Assembly (NCBI RefSeq): GCF_020889685.1 | Contig: NZ_JACMYO010000056.1 | Location: 1-45,126 of the forward strand | Reading direction: 5' to 3' | Source of the DNA: Bradyrhizobium oropedii | GTDB taxonomy: Bacteria; Pseudomonadota; Alphaproteobacteria; Rhizobiales; Xanthobacteraceae | Length of the DNA: 45,126 bases | Shown here: piece by piece, positions 15,138-22,082 of the stretch | Position numbering within the stretch: the first letter of the stretch is position 1 | How the letters are laid out: each line of letters opens with the position of its first letter | Notes under the pieces: generated by a model | What the model was told of the DNA's origin: nothing | The model's database searches: none | What the model saw: the letters and a program-made list of their open reading frames with translations, nothing else | Translations under genes and position numbers: made by a program

Positions 15138-15872
15138 TTACGGGGCGGCTTCGGCCCCTGATGCACTCATCGGCTGTTGCGGCCAGCGCTTCAGCGCGGC
15201 GCGGCCGGCATCGGTCAGCACATAGATGCCGCGCTCGGCACGATCGAACCAGCCATAGACATTATGCAGCAGGATCTTGCCGGCGTCTGGAATGTCGGCC
15301 CGCAGGTCGCGAACCCGCCGTGGCCCGTCCGAGAGTGCACAGGCACAGGCAAGCGCCTGCTGGCGGTAGGCGGTCATGATCGGCGCGCGCGTCGATCCGC
15401 CCATGGCGGGATCGCCCTTGCGCTTGCGGTGCTCGGTGATCAGGCGGGAGCGCTTCTTCGGATTGCGCCTGATAGCCGTGGTCGGCGGCGACACCAGCAC
15501 CTCGACGTCGCCGCGATCGGTGACGCCGAGCATGCCGAAGCCGAGCCGCCGGCACAGATTGCGATAGCGCGCGTCGCTCTCGCGGCCCTTGCCGCGGGCC
15601 GACACCTTGGCCGCGATCCACACCTCGTCGGCGGCGGCGGCGCGATCAACCGCCTGCAGGATCAGTTCGAGATTGAAGGCGAGCTTCAGTTCACCGATCA
15701 CGACAACGGGTGGGTCGTCGCCGCTCAATGCCACGAGGTCGCAGCCGCCGATCTCGCCCTTCACCGCGAAGCCGAGCTTTTCGAGGAAGCGTTTGACGGG
15801 CAGGTAAAGCGCGGTTTCCAACGGCGAGGGCTCCGGCGGCCGTTCCGGCCGCGACTCGATTCGCAGCAGCAT
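15138..15872 (-). CDS. DUF2161 (COG5482) PD-(D/E)XK nuclease-like protein
   Basis: A 244-aa protein from MLLRIESRPERPPEP (ATG 15872). The family core is clear: LYLPVKRFLEKLGFAVKGEI, then GGCDLVAL and VVVIGELKLAFNLELILQAV. The Asp in CDLVAL and the E-x-K in GELK form a nuclease-type PD-(D/E)XK site. The C-terminal third holds a wHTH-like segment (LHNVYGWFDRAERGIYVLTD, then AGRAALKRW). The family is thought to be endonuclease-like but is uncharacterised. No methylase or other restriction gene is nearby. An open frame extends to 15965, but conservation starts near 15872. Confidence 0.82.
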   Translation of the reverse strand: MLLRIESRPERPPEPSPLETALYLPVKRFLEKLGFAVKGEIGGCDLVALSGDDPPVVVIGELKLAFNLELILQAVDRAAAADEVWIAAKVSARGKGRESDARYRNLCRRLGFGMLGVTDRGDVEVLVSPPTTAIRRNPKKRSRLITEHRKRKGDPAMGGSTRAPIMTAYRQQALACACALSDGPRRVRDLRADIPDAGKILLHNVYGWFDRAERGIYVLTDAGRAALKRWPQQPMSASGAEAAP

Positions 15873-15963
15873 AGCCGGATCGACCGCTGCCGACGTGGAC
15901 GGAATTTGCTCACAGCGCGCCTGAGCGGCTATTGTGAGGCGGGGACAACGGCGCGACCATTTC

Positions 15964-16308
15964 ATGATCCGGAACGGGCTCTATCACATCACCATCGAAT
16001 TTCTCGACGGCGTCTCGGGCGGCAACCAGGGTGTCATGGTGCTGCGTGACGGCCAGATGCGCGGCGGCGACTCGTTCTTCTTCGCCCATGGCAGCTACAC
16101 CGCGGCCGACGGCAAGTGGAAGGGCGAGGTCACCAACGAGGAGCACTCGCCGACCTATGGCGAGCGCCCGGTGTGGGAGCGCAAGGTGGTGACGATCGGA
16201 TTTACCGGCACCTACACCGATCAGACCGCCGAGGGCGACGGCATGGCGCTCGCCGGCAAGCAGAGCATCCGCTTCAAGTCGAAGCTGCGGTTGCTGGTTG
16301 CGGACTAG
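15964..16308 (+). CDS. GrlR-like (type III secretion negative regulator fold) protein
   Basis: A 114-aa protein of the GrlR beta-barrel family: MIRNGLYHITIEFLDGVSGG, GVMVLRDGQMRGGDSFFFAH, GSYTAADGKWKGEVTNEEHS, and the closing GDGMALAGKQSIRFKSKLRL. In enteropathogens GrlR binds the activator GrlA and silences the LEE; here no grlA and no secretion genes are present. Rhizobial copies are mostly stand-alone with unknown role. No strong ribosome-binding site precedes the ATG. It converges with the SDR gene, overlapping it by 4 bases. A tandem-domain relative lies at 21373-22077. Confidence 0.85.
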   Translation: MIRNGLYHITIEFLDGVSGGNQGVMVLRDGQMRGGDSFFFAHGSYTAADGKWKGEVTNEEHSPTYGERPVWERKVVTIGFTGTYTDQTAEGDGMALAGKQSIRFKSKLRLLVAD

Positions 16309-16985
16309 ACCCGCCCGTTCACCGGCAGCAGCGCGCCGGTGACGGCGCTTGCGGCGTCGCTCGCGAGGAACAGGATCACCTCGGCGAGTTCCTTCGGCGT
16401 CACCCATTTGGAGATATCGGCTTTCGGCATCGCGGCGCGATTGGCTGCCGTATCGATGATCGAGGGCAGCACGGCGTTGACCGTTACCTTGCCTTTGAGT
16501 TCCGCAGCGAGCGACTCAGTGAGGCGGTGCACGCCGGCCTTCGAGGCGGCATAGGGGCCCATGCCGGATGCGGCCTGCAAGGCGCCCAGCGCACCGATAT
16601 TGATGATCCGTCCGGCGCCGGACTTGATCAGATGCGGGATGGCCGCGCGCGACGTGTTGAAGGCGGTCATCACATTCATCGCATACATGCGCTGCCACGT
16701 TGTGGGATCGCCGTCGCTCACGGCTTCGAAGGTAAAACCGCCGGCGATGTTGATCAGCCCGTCGAGCCGGCCGAAATGCGCTGCCGCCTTGTCGATCGCA
16801 GCCTTCGCCTGCGCCGTGTCGGTGAGGTCGACGCCGCCAAGCTCGATGCGGTCGGCCGTCGCCGCAAGCTGCGAGGCGGCATGGTCGATACCGGCGACGC
16901 GCGCACCGCGCGCCAGCGCCTGTTCGGTGACCACTTTGCCGAGCGCGCCGAGCGCGCCGGTGATGACGATGGCTTTTCCGTTCAT
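16305..16985 (-). CDS. SDR family NAD(P)-dependent oxidoreductase with Ala at the catalytic Ser position
   Basis: A 226-aa short-chain dehydrogenase. The dinucleotide motif is TGALGALG near the N-terminus, the NAG motif is IAGG, and the active-site Tyr and Lys are in YAASK. The residue 13 before that Tyr, where classical SDRs have Ser, is Ala (NIGALGALQAASGMGPYAASK, split here as NIGALGALQAAS then GMGPYAASK). Asn from MNVMTAFN is present. The C-terminus LAEVILFLASDAASAVTGAL is standard. GGAG lies 6 bases before the ATG. Substrate unknown. It is convergent with the GrlR-like gene. Confidence 0.86.
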   Translation of the reverse strand: MNGKAIVITGALGALGKVVTEQALARGARVAGIDHAASQLAATADRIELGGVDLTDTAQAKAAIDKAAAHFGRLDGLINIAGGFTFEAVSDGDPTTWQRMYAMNVMTAFNTSRAAIPHLIKSGAGRIINIGALGALQAASGMGPYAASKAGVHRLTESLAAELKGKVTVNAVLPSIIDTAANRAAMPKADISKWVTPKELAEVILFLASDAASAVTGALLPVNGRV

Positions 16986-17111
16986 GGCGGTCTCCGTACT
17001 CGTAGGCAGGCAGGGTGCTCACTATGATCGGGCGGATTTCATTTGCAATGCCGCTGATTTCACCTCCTACTGCGCGCATTCATCAGTTCATTCGCGTCAA
17101 GGATGTTTGCG

Positions 17112-17801
17112 ATGCCGACTTCCAGGCCGTGCGAAACCCATCTCGAACTCGTCAAGTTCGGACATCCGTTGCCGCACTTTGCAGAGGCGCTCCGGCATCA
17201 GCGCAAGATCAAGGTGGTGGCGCTCGGATCGTCGTCGACGGCGGGCGCCGACAACATTCTGCCATTTCCGCCGCGGCTCGAGATGCTGCTGCGGCAACGC
17301 TTCTTCGGCCGGATGATCGACGTGATCAATCGCGGGATCGGTGGCCAGGAGGCGCCGGAGGAATATTCGCGCATCGAGTCCGACGTGACGGCTGAGGCGC
17401 CGGTGCTGGTGATCTGGCAGGTCGGGACCAACGCGGTCTACAAGAGCTACAATCCCGCCGAGGTGCGCGCCACGCTGGAGGCAGGGCTCGACGTGCTCGC
17501 CGCGCTGCCGCTCGACGTCGTTGTGATGGACTCTCAGTACACGCAGGCGATCGTCGGAACGCAAGCCGCGCTCAATCTCGCGAACATCATCATGCCTATG
17601 ATTGCGGACGTCACGACCAGCAAGCGGGTCAACCTGTTCAGCCGCTTCGCGCTGATGAAGCGCTGGGTCGATGACGGGATTCCGCTCGCTGAACTCGACG
17701 ATGGCGGGCAGCTTCACACCAGCGAATGGGCGACAGGTTGCGTGACGCAGGCGCTGTTCGGCGCGATCGACGACGCCTTGAAGCCGGAGGCGATCACGTG
17801 A
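17112..17801 (+). CDS. SGNH/GDSL-family esterase-like hydrolase
   Basis: A 229-aa protein with the four SGNH blocks: Ser in VVALGSSSTAGAD (block I), Gly in NRGIGGQEAPEEY (block II), Asn in VIWQVGTNAVY (block III), and the C-terminal Asp/His in DDGGQLHTSEW. The ATG at 17112 has AAGGA eight bases upstream; an in-frame ATG at 17103 sits directly on that AAGG and is less likely. No leader is visible, so it is probably cytoplasmic. Such enzymes hydrolyse esters or O-acetyl groups; the substrate is unknown. It is transcribed alone. Confidence 0.85.
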   Translation: MPTSRPCETHLELVKFGHPLPHFAEALRHQRKIKVVALGSSSTAGADNILPFPPRLEMLLRQRFFGRMIDVINRGIGGQEAPEEYSRIESDVTAEAPVLVIWQVGTNAVYKSYNPAEVRATLEAGLDVLAALPLDVVVMDSQYTQAIVGTQAALNLANIIMPMIADVTTSKRVNLFSRFALMKRWVDDGIPLAELDDGGQLHTSEWATGCVTQALFGAIDDALKPEAIT

Positions 17802-17919
17802 GCCGGACTACGTAAGACTACGGTAATGGGCCGGTTGGATAAAATTTGCAGCAGTTCCGTAAGTCGTTTGCAGAACCCTTCTCGTAGAAGCGGAACTCCA
17901 GCCAAGGTAGGGGTTTTCG

Positions 17920-18126
17920 ATGGGATATCTTCCGGACCACGGTTTACCGCTCGTTCAGCTTAAGGAGCAGCGGCGCGATCTTGTGGTGGCGCTGCAAAAC
18001 CGTAACGGACCAGTGGGCAGCTGGGAATTGATGCAGATCGCAGCGATCCAGCAGGCGATCTCGGCATTCGAGGACGTGATTGCCGACCTCGATGCGGAGC
18101 TCGAGCTCGAGGCCGCCGCGGCCTGA
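17920..18126 (+). CDS. Small conserved hypothetical protein, 68 aa
   Basis: Reads MGYLPDHGLPLVQLKEQRRD, then LVVALQNRNGPVGSWELMQI and AAIQQAISAFEDVIADLDAE, ending LELEAAAA. It predicts as two amphipathic helices with an acidic C-terminus and no leader, suggesting a small helical adaptor. AGGTAGGGG lies upstream of the ATG. I do not recognise a family. It converges with the tyrosine phosphatase gene across a 39-bp gap holding three TGATCA copies. Confidence 0.6.
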   Translation: MGYLPDHGLPLVQLKEQRRDLVVALQNRNGPVGSWELMQIAAIQQAISAFEDVIADLDAELELEAAAA

Positions 18127-18165
18127 GCCGAGTGAACTGATCAGCGAGCTGATCAAGAGAACTGA

Positions 18166-18909
18166 TCAGGCCTGCAGATAGCGACCTTCAAGCGCCTTGC
18201 GCTCGGCCTGGCCGAGCCCGAGGCCTTCGCGGAAATAACCGTCGAGACTGCCGTAGTCGGCATCGATCGCCTCGAACGAAGCCTCCAGAAATGCTGCGCG
18301 CACGGTGCCGAGCACCTGCTTGACGTCGTCGGGCAGCTCGGTGCTGTGGGCCGGATCGCGCTTGTAGAACTGATTGGTCAGGAGATAATCGTCCGCGATC
18401 ACCTCACCGGACACGCCGAGCGCGTGCAGGATCAGCGCGCAGGCAAAGCCGGTGCGATCCTTGCCTGCGGTGCAGTGGATTACCAACGGCGCATGGTCCT
18501 CGAGCAGATGGGCAAACAGCGTGCGGTAGCGCGCCGTGTTGTCCTGAACGTAGCCGCGGTAGGAATCCCGCATCACATCGATCGCATCGGCTTCGGATAA
18601 TTCACGGTTGCTTGCGATCTCGCGCAGTGAAGCCACCACCGTCGGCTCGACGGGGAGCGAATGCACGGTGACGTCGGTCATGCCGCACAGCGCCTCGGCG
18701 CGCTCGGCGACGCCGCGAAAATCGAACGCGCTTTTGACCCCGAGGGAGCGCACCACGGCAACGTCCTGCTCGGTGAGATGCGCAAGATGATTGGAGCGGA
18801 AGATCTGCCGCCAGCGCACCGTCCGGCCGTCACGCGTCTGGTAACCGCCGAGGTCGCGGAAATTGCTGGCGCCGGCGAGATTGAGGTGACGGGCAGGGGC
18901 TTCTGACAT
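18166..18909 (-). CDS. Tyrosine/dual-specificity protein phosphatase
   Basis: A 247-aa phosphatase of the Y_phosphatase3 (IphP/PtpB-like) family. The P-loop is HCTAGKDRTG at 145-154 with nucleophile Cys146 and Arg152. The family N-terminus NFRDLGGYQTRDGRTVRW and the general-acid region are present. Lys and Asp inside the P-loop (GKDR) are typical of lipid/tyrosine-active members, so phosphoinositide activity is possible. No leader is seen, so it is cytoplasmic. It stands alone with a weak ribosome-binding site. Confidence 0.9.
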   Translation of the reverse strand: MSEAPARHLNLAGASNFRDLGGYQTRDGRTVRWRQIFRSNHLAHLTEQDVAVVRSLGVKSAFDFRGVAERAEALCGMTDVTVHSLPVEPTVVASLREIASNRELSEADAIDVMRDSYRGYVQDNTARYRTLFAHLLEDHAPLVIHCTAGKDRTGFACALILHALGVSGEVIADDYLLTNQFYKRDPAHSTELPDDVKQVLGTVRAAFLEASFEAIDADYGSLDGYFREGLGLGQAERKALEGRYLQA

Positions 18910-18993
18910 CGGCGGGCCTGTTGCAGCTTGTGAGGTCTTGGCGCAGGAGTATCGGCGCAGACAGGTCTATAACCGGCCTCTCGGGGGGAGAAT

Positions 18994-19308
18994 ATGACTT
19001 ATCGCGGGGGCGCCATTCTCATCGGCGCGATTCTTGTCGAGGTTTGGAGTTTCTCGGCGGCATCGGCGCAATCCGCCTTCCGGAATTATCGCTGTGCCGA
19101 CGGCACACAGTTCATCGCGGCGTTCTTCAACGGCGATAACCGCGCGCATCTGCAACTCGACGGCAAGGCGGTGACGCTGACCAAGCGGCTGTCGCTGTCG
19201 GGCGCGCGCTACAGAGGCGGCGGTGTCACGCTCGAGATCACTCGCGCCGGACTTACCAGGCTTCGGCATGCGAAGCGGCCGGTGACGGCCTGCGAACTGG
19301 TGGCATGA
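18994..19308 (+). CDS. MliC-family (C-type lysozyme inhibitor-like) exported protein
   Basis: A 104-aa protein with a signal peptide (hydrophobic 6-24, cleavage near SAASAQSAF) and a compact MliC-type beta-barrel: YRCADGTQFIAAFFNGDNRA, then HLQLDGKAVTLTKRLSLSGA and RYRGGGVTLEI. A Cys pair (YRC and TACEL) should form the conserved disulfide. There is no lipobox, so it would be soluble in the periplasm. MliC proteins block C-type lysozymes, which in rhizobia may help against host lysozymes; that is inference. The ATG has GGGGGAG three bases upstream. Confidence 0.82.
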   Translation: MTYRGGAILIGAILVEVWSFSAASAQSAFRNYRCADGTQFIAAFFNGDNRAHLQLDGKAVTLTKRLSLSGARYRGGGVTLEITRAGLTRLRHAKRPVTACELVA

Positions 19309-19338
19309 AAAAAGGGCCGAAACGCTGTGTTCCGACCC
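19308..19338 (-). terminator. Rho-independent terminator for the DUF2735 gene
   Basis: On the minus strand the stem GGGTCGGAA / TTTCGGCCC (9 bp with two wobbles, 7-base loop) is followed by six Ts. It lies at the convergent end of the MliC-like gene and overlaps its stop codon. Confidence 0.65.
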
Positions 19339-19398
19339 TTTCCTACTGCCCTGATGCCGTCTGACGTTTTTGCGTCACGCGTCTCTGCCGGATCGACA

Positions 19399-19599
19399 TC
19401 AGTGATCGCGGCTCGGCTTGGCGTCCTCGATCGCCGCCTGGTGGTACCAGCTCTCGCTGCATGCCGAGGTCTCGACCTCAGCGGCAAGATCGCGCGCCGG
19501 TCGCATTTCGCCGTAGCGGCGTCCGCCGAGAGCCGCGCGGCCCCCAGCCGGGAATTGATAGATCGTTGCCGATCCCTGATTTTGGCCCGTGGTGATCAT
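19399..19599 (-). CDS. DUF2735 family small protein
   Basis: A 66-aa protein starting at the ATG at 19599 with an ideal AAGGAG eight bases upstream: MITTGQNQGSATIYQFPAGG, RAALGGRRYGEMRPARDLAA, and the ending ESWYHQAAIEDAKPSRDH. The conserved start (TIYQFPAGGRAALGGRR) marks DUF2735, a rhizobial family of unknown function. From memory it commonly sits divergent from glnII, as here, and may share nitrogen control with it. It is cytoplasmic, and its transcript ends at a terminator overlapping the MliC-like gene. Confidence 0.88.
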   Translation of the reverse strand: MITTGQNQGSATIYQFPAGGRAALGGRRYGEMRPARDLAAEVETSACSESWYHQAAIEDAKPSRDH

Positions 19600-19752
19600 G
19601 TCAAAGTCTCCTTTGGCCGGAGCGAGCCTCCATGGTGCGCCCGACTCATTCGCGTGTGGTTACCGTCACTTTGATATCGGTCCGGGCCCGACAGGGCGCA
19701 AGCTGACTAACAAATAGTCGGACTCTGTCTAATTCGTGTGCAAATCCCGGTT

Positions 19753-19775
19753 TGCATCCTGCGAGGCAGGATGCA
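19753..19775. promoter_or_regulatory. Perfect dyad TGCATCCTGC-GAG-GCAGGATGCA
   Basis: Ten-base arms with a 3-base spacer, about 255 bases upstream of the glnII -24 element and 154 bases upstream of the DUF2735 start. The position suits an upstream activator or operator; it does not closely fit the textbook NtrC site. Confidence 0.4.
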
Positions 19776-20030
19776 GCTGACCAACACTTGGGCCGGGGCC
19801 ATGGCTGCCGGGCGACCGACGTTTGGACGCAAACTGTCACATAGGGCTGCCGCCGCATTAATCGAGTGCTGATGCCGTAGCCGAATTTGCTGCAGAAACG
19901 GGCGGCGGAGCGGGCCGAGAGAAGATTTTGGCTGACCGCAGCGCATGCCAGCCGCGCTGCTATGTCGCAGCTAAAAATGCGATGTCCGCTGTGGACATCC
20001 CCGGCCCGGCGGGTGCCGCAGTGCAGCGAC

Positions 20031-20046
20031 TGGCATTTTAATTGCT
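20031..20046 (+). promoter_or_regulatory. Sigma-54 (RpoN) promoter of glnII
   Basis: TGGCAT-TTTAA-TTGCT: invariant GG and GC exactly 10 bases apart, near-perfect to TGGCAC-N5-TTGCW. It lies about 94 bases before the glnII ATG. Expression of rhizobial glnII from an NtrC/RpoN promoter under nitrogen limitation is established, so this is the probable nitrogen-regulated start. Confidence 0.9.
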
Positions 20047-20139
20047 TAGTAAGAGCCGGCCGATGGTGGCCGGGTACGCGTGCGGCGGCCGACTGGCTTT
20101 CGGTTCCGCACGGTTTTGCATCATCAACAGAGAGGTTCA

Positions 20140-21174
20140 ATGACCAAGTACAAGCTCGAGTATATCTGGCTCGACGGATATACGCCGACGCCGAGCCTGC
20201 GCGGTAAGACGCAGATCAAGGAATTCGCGTCGTTCCCGACCCTCGAACAGCTCCCGCTGTGGGGCTTTGACGGTTCGTCCACCCAGCAGGCTGAAGGCCA
20301 CAGCTCTGACTGCGTGCTGAAGCCGGTCGCCTGCTATCCCGACGCCGCGCGCGAGAACGGCGTGCTGGTGATGTGCGAAGTCATGATGCCCGACGGCAAG
20401 ACGCCGCATGTCTCGAACAAGCGCGCCACCGTGCTGGACGACGAGGGCGCCTGGTTCGGCTTCGAGCAGGAGTACTTCTTCTACAAGGACGGCCGTCCGC
20501 TCGGCTTCCCGGAAGCCGGTTATCCCGCGCCGCAGGGCCCGTACTATACCGGCGTCGGCTATTCGAACGTCGGCAGCGTCGCCCGCAAGATCGTGGAAGA
20601 GCACCTCAATCTCTGTCTCGCCGCCGGCATCAACCACGAAGGCATCAACGCCGAAGTGGCCAAGGGCCAGTGGGAATTCCAGATCTTCGGCAAGGGCTCC
20701 AAGACCGCCGCTGACCAGATGTGGATGGCTCGCTATCTGATGCTGCGCCTCACCGAGAGCTACGGCATCGACATCGAATTCCACTGCAAGCCGCTGGGCG
20801 ACACCGACTGGAACGGCTCGGGCATGCACGCCAACTTCTCGACCAAGTACATGCGCGAAGTCGGCGGCAAGGAATATTTCGAAAGCCTGATGAAGGCCTT
20901 CGACAAGAACCTGATGGACCATATCGCGGTCTACGGCCCGGACAACGACAAGCGCTTGACCGGCAAGCACGAGACCGCGCCGTGGAACAAGTTCAGCTAC
21001 GGCGTGGCTGATCGTGGTGCCTCGATCCGCGTGCCGCACTCCTTCGTCAACAATGGCTACAAGGGCTATCTGGAAGACCGCCGCCCGAACTCCCAAGGCG
21101 ACCCCTACCAGATCGCTTCGCAGATCCTGAAGACGATCTCCGAAGTGCCGACCGGCGCCAAGGCTGCGGCTTAA
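20140..21174 (+). CDS. glnII: Glutamine synthetase type II (GSII)
   Basis: ATP-dependent ligation of ammonia to glutamate. The 344-aa size and motifs are those of the eukaryote-like GSII of rhizobia: YIWLDGYTPTPSLRGKTQIK at the start, LPLWGFDGSSTQQAEGHSSD, FGFEQEYFF, VAKGQWEFQIFG, and HCKPLGDTDWNGSGMHANFS. There is no GSI adenylylation loop, so control should be transcriptional, through the sigma-54 promoter at 20031. The ATG has GAGAGG five bases upstream. The divergent DUF2735 gene is its usual partner. A stem at 21233 lies downstream. Confidence 0.97.
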   Translation: MTKYKLEYIWLDGYTPTPSLRGKTQIKEFASFPTLEQLPLWGFDGSSTQQAEGHSSDCVLKPVACYPDAARENGVLVMCEVMMPDGKTPHVSNKRATVLDDEGAWFGFEQEYFFYKDGRPLGFPEAGYPAPQGPYYTGVGYSNVGSVARKIVEEHLNLCLAAGINHEGINAEVAKGQWEFQIFGKGSKTAADQMWMARYLMLRLTESYGIDIEFHCKPLGDTDWNGSGMHANFSTKYMREVGGKEYFESLMKAFDKNLMDHIAVYGPDNDKRLTGKHETAPWNKFSYGVADRGASIRVPHSFVNNGYKGYLEDRRPNSQGDPYQIASQILKTISEVPTGAKAAA

Positions 21175-21232
21175 TATGGCTGCGGCTTAAGTAACGATCG
21201 GAGCCGGATGGAGCCATCCGGTACTGTAATAG

Positions 21233-21265
21233 GGTCCGCCAGGGCGACTGCCTTGGCGGACCTTT
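21233..21265 (+). terminator. Probable terminator stem after glnII
   Basis: Stem GGTCCGCCA / TGGCGGACC (9 bp perfect) with an inner GGC/GCC pairing, followed only by TTT. A strong hairpin with a weak T-run; likely ends the glnII transcript. Confidence 0.55.
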
Positions 21266-21372
21266 GCACTTTAACGACAGTCTTTGCGGGCGGCGCTCCG
21301 CCGAAAGCGGTTTCGCTGCGTTATGAACCGCGCTAGACAACGCTTGTATCTTGGCTGCCGGGGACACGGCGC

Positions 21373-22077
21373 TTGTTTGAGGGGTTTTACAAGGTCCGGT
21401 TCGAGCTGGGCGGCACCGTCGGCCGCGGCGTGATGTATGCCGGCGACGGCAAGATGCTCGGCGGCAACTCGGCGTTCGCCCATATCGGCACCTACGAGAA
21501 GGATGGCGACGACGTCGCGGTCGAGATTCAGACCGTCCGCCACAACCCCGACCTGAACTACCGCGCGATGGCCGGTACCGACGACGCGACGCTGCTCGCC
21601 AAGGGCTGGCCAGACGGCGATCTCTACCGCTTCAAGGGCGAGCTGAGGGAATTGCCCGGCGTGCCGTTCCAGTCGGTGATGACGCCGATCACGGGAGACG
21701 AAGTCCCGATCGCCGGCGGGGTTGGCGAGGGCGGTATCGTCAACGGCCTCTATTCGATCCACATCCAGCTGCTCGATGGGGTCGGTGGCAGCCTGACGGG
21801 TGTGATGCTGCTGAACAACGGCCGCATCCTCGGTGGCGATGCGTTCTTCTACTATCTCGGCACCTACACGTCAGAGAAAGGCCGCTGGAAGGGCCAGATC
21901 CTCAATCAGGAACACACCTCGGCGATGGGCGAGAACCCGATCTTCGGTGGCCATGAGGTCGGGATCGGCTTTGCCGGCACCTGCGACGCGGAGAGCGCCG
22001 TGCTGGAGGCGACCGCGCTTGCGGGCAAGCGCAGCCTGCGCCTCACCGCCGCACTCAAGCTGATGCGGCGGGCCTAA
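21373..22077 (+). CDS. Tandem GrlR-domain protein
   Basis: A 234-aa protein made of two GrlR-fold units. The first (about 1-110) is divergent: FEGFYKVRFELGGTVGRGVM, DGKMLGGNSAFAHIGTYEKD. The second (about 122-232) is close to the single-domain protein at 15964: NGLYSIHIQLLDGVGGSLTG, GRILGGDAFFYYLGTYTSEK, GRWKGQILNQEHTS, ALAGKRSLRLTAAL. The start is a TTG at 21373 with GGGGA about eight bases upstream; no in-frame ATG precedes the conserved region. It is followed after 5 bases by the ModA-like gene, so they are co-transcribed. Function unknown; a fused pair could replace the homodimer of classical GrlR. Confidence 0.8.
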   Translation: MFEGFYKVRFELGGTVGRGVMYAGDGKMLGGNSAFAHIGTYEKDGDDVAVEIQTVRHNPDLNYRAMAGTDDATLLAKGWPDGDLYRFKGELRELPGVPFQSVMTPITGDEVPIAGGVGEGGIVNGLYSIHIQLLDGVGGSLTGVMLLNNGRILGGDAFFYYLGTYTSEKGRWKGQILNQEHTSAMGENPIFGGHEVGIGFAGTCDAESAVLEATALAGKRSLRLTAALKLMRRA

Positions 22078-22082
22078 GCGAC

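Larger units (their letters stand above)
19600..20139. promoter_or_regulatory. 540-bp divergent control region between DUF2735 and glnII
   Basis: No coding frame is supported. It contains a perfect 10-bp inverted repeat at 19753-19775 (TGCATCCTGC around GAG), a 7-bp inverted repeat at 19981-19999 (GATGTCC around GCTGT) about 30 bases before the sigma-54 element, and the sigma-54 promoter at 20031-20046. The dyads are candidate NtrC or other activator sites. Confidence 0.6.
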
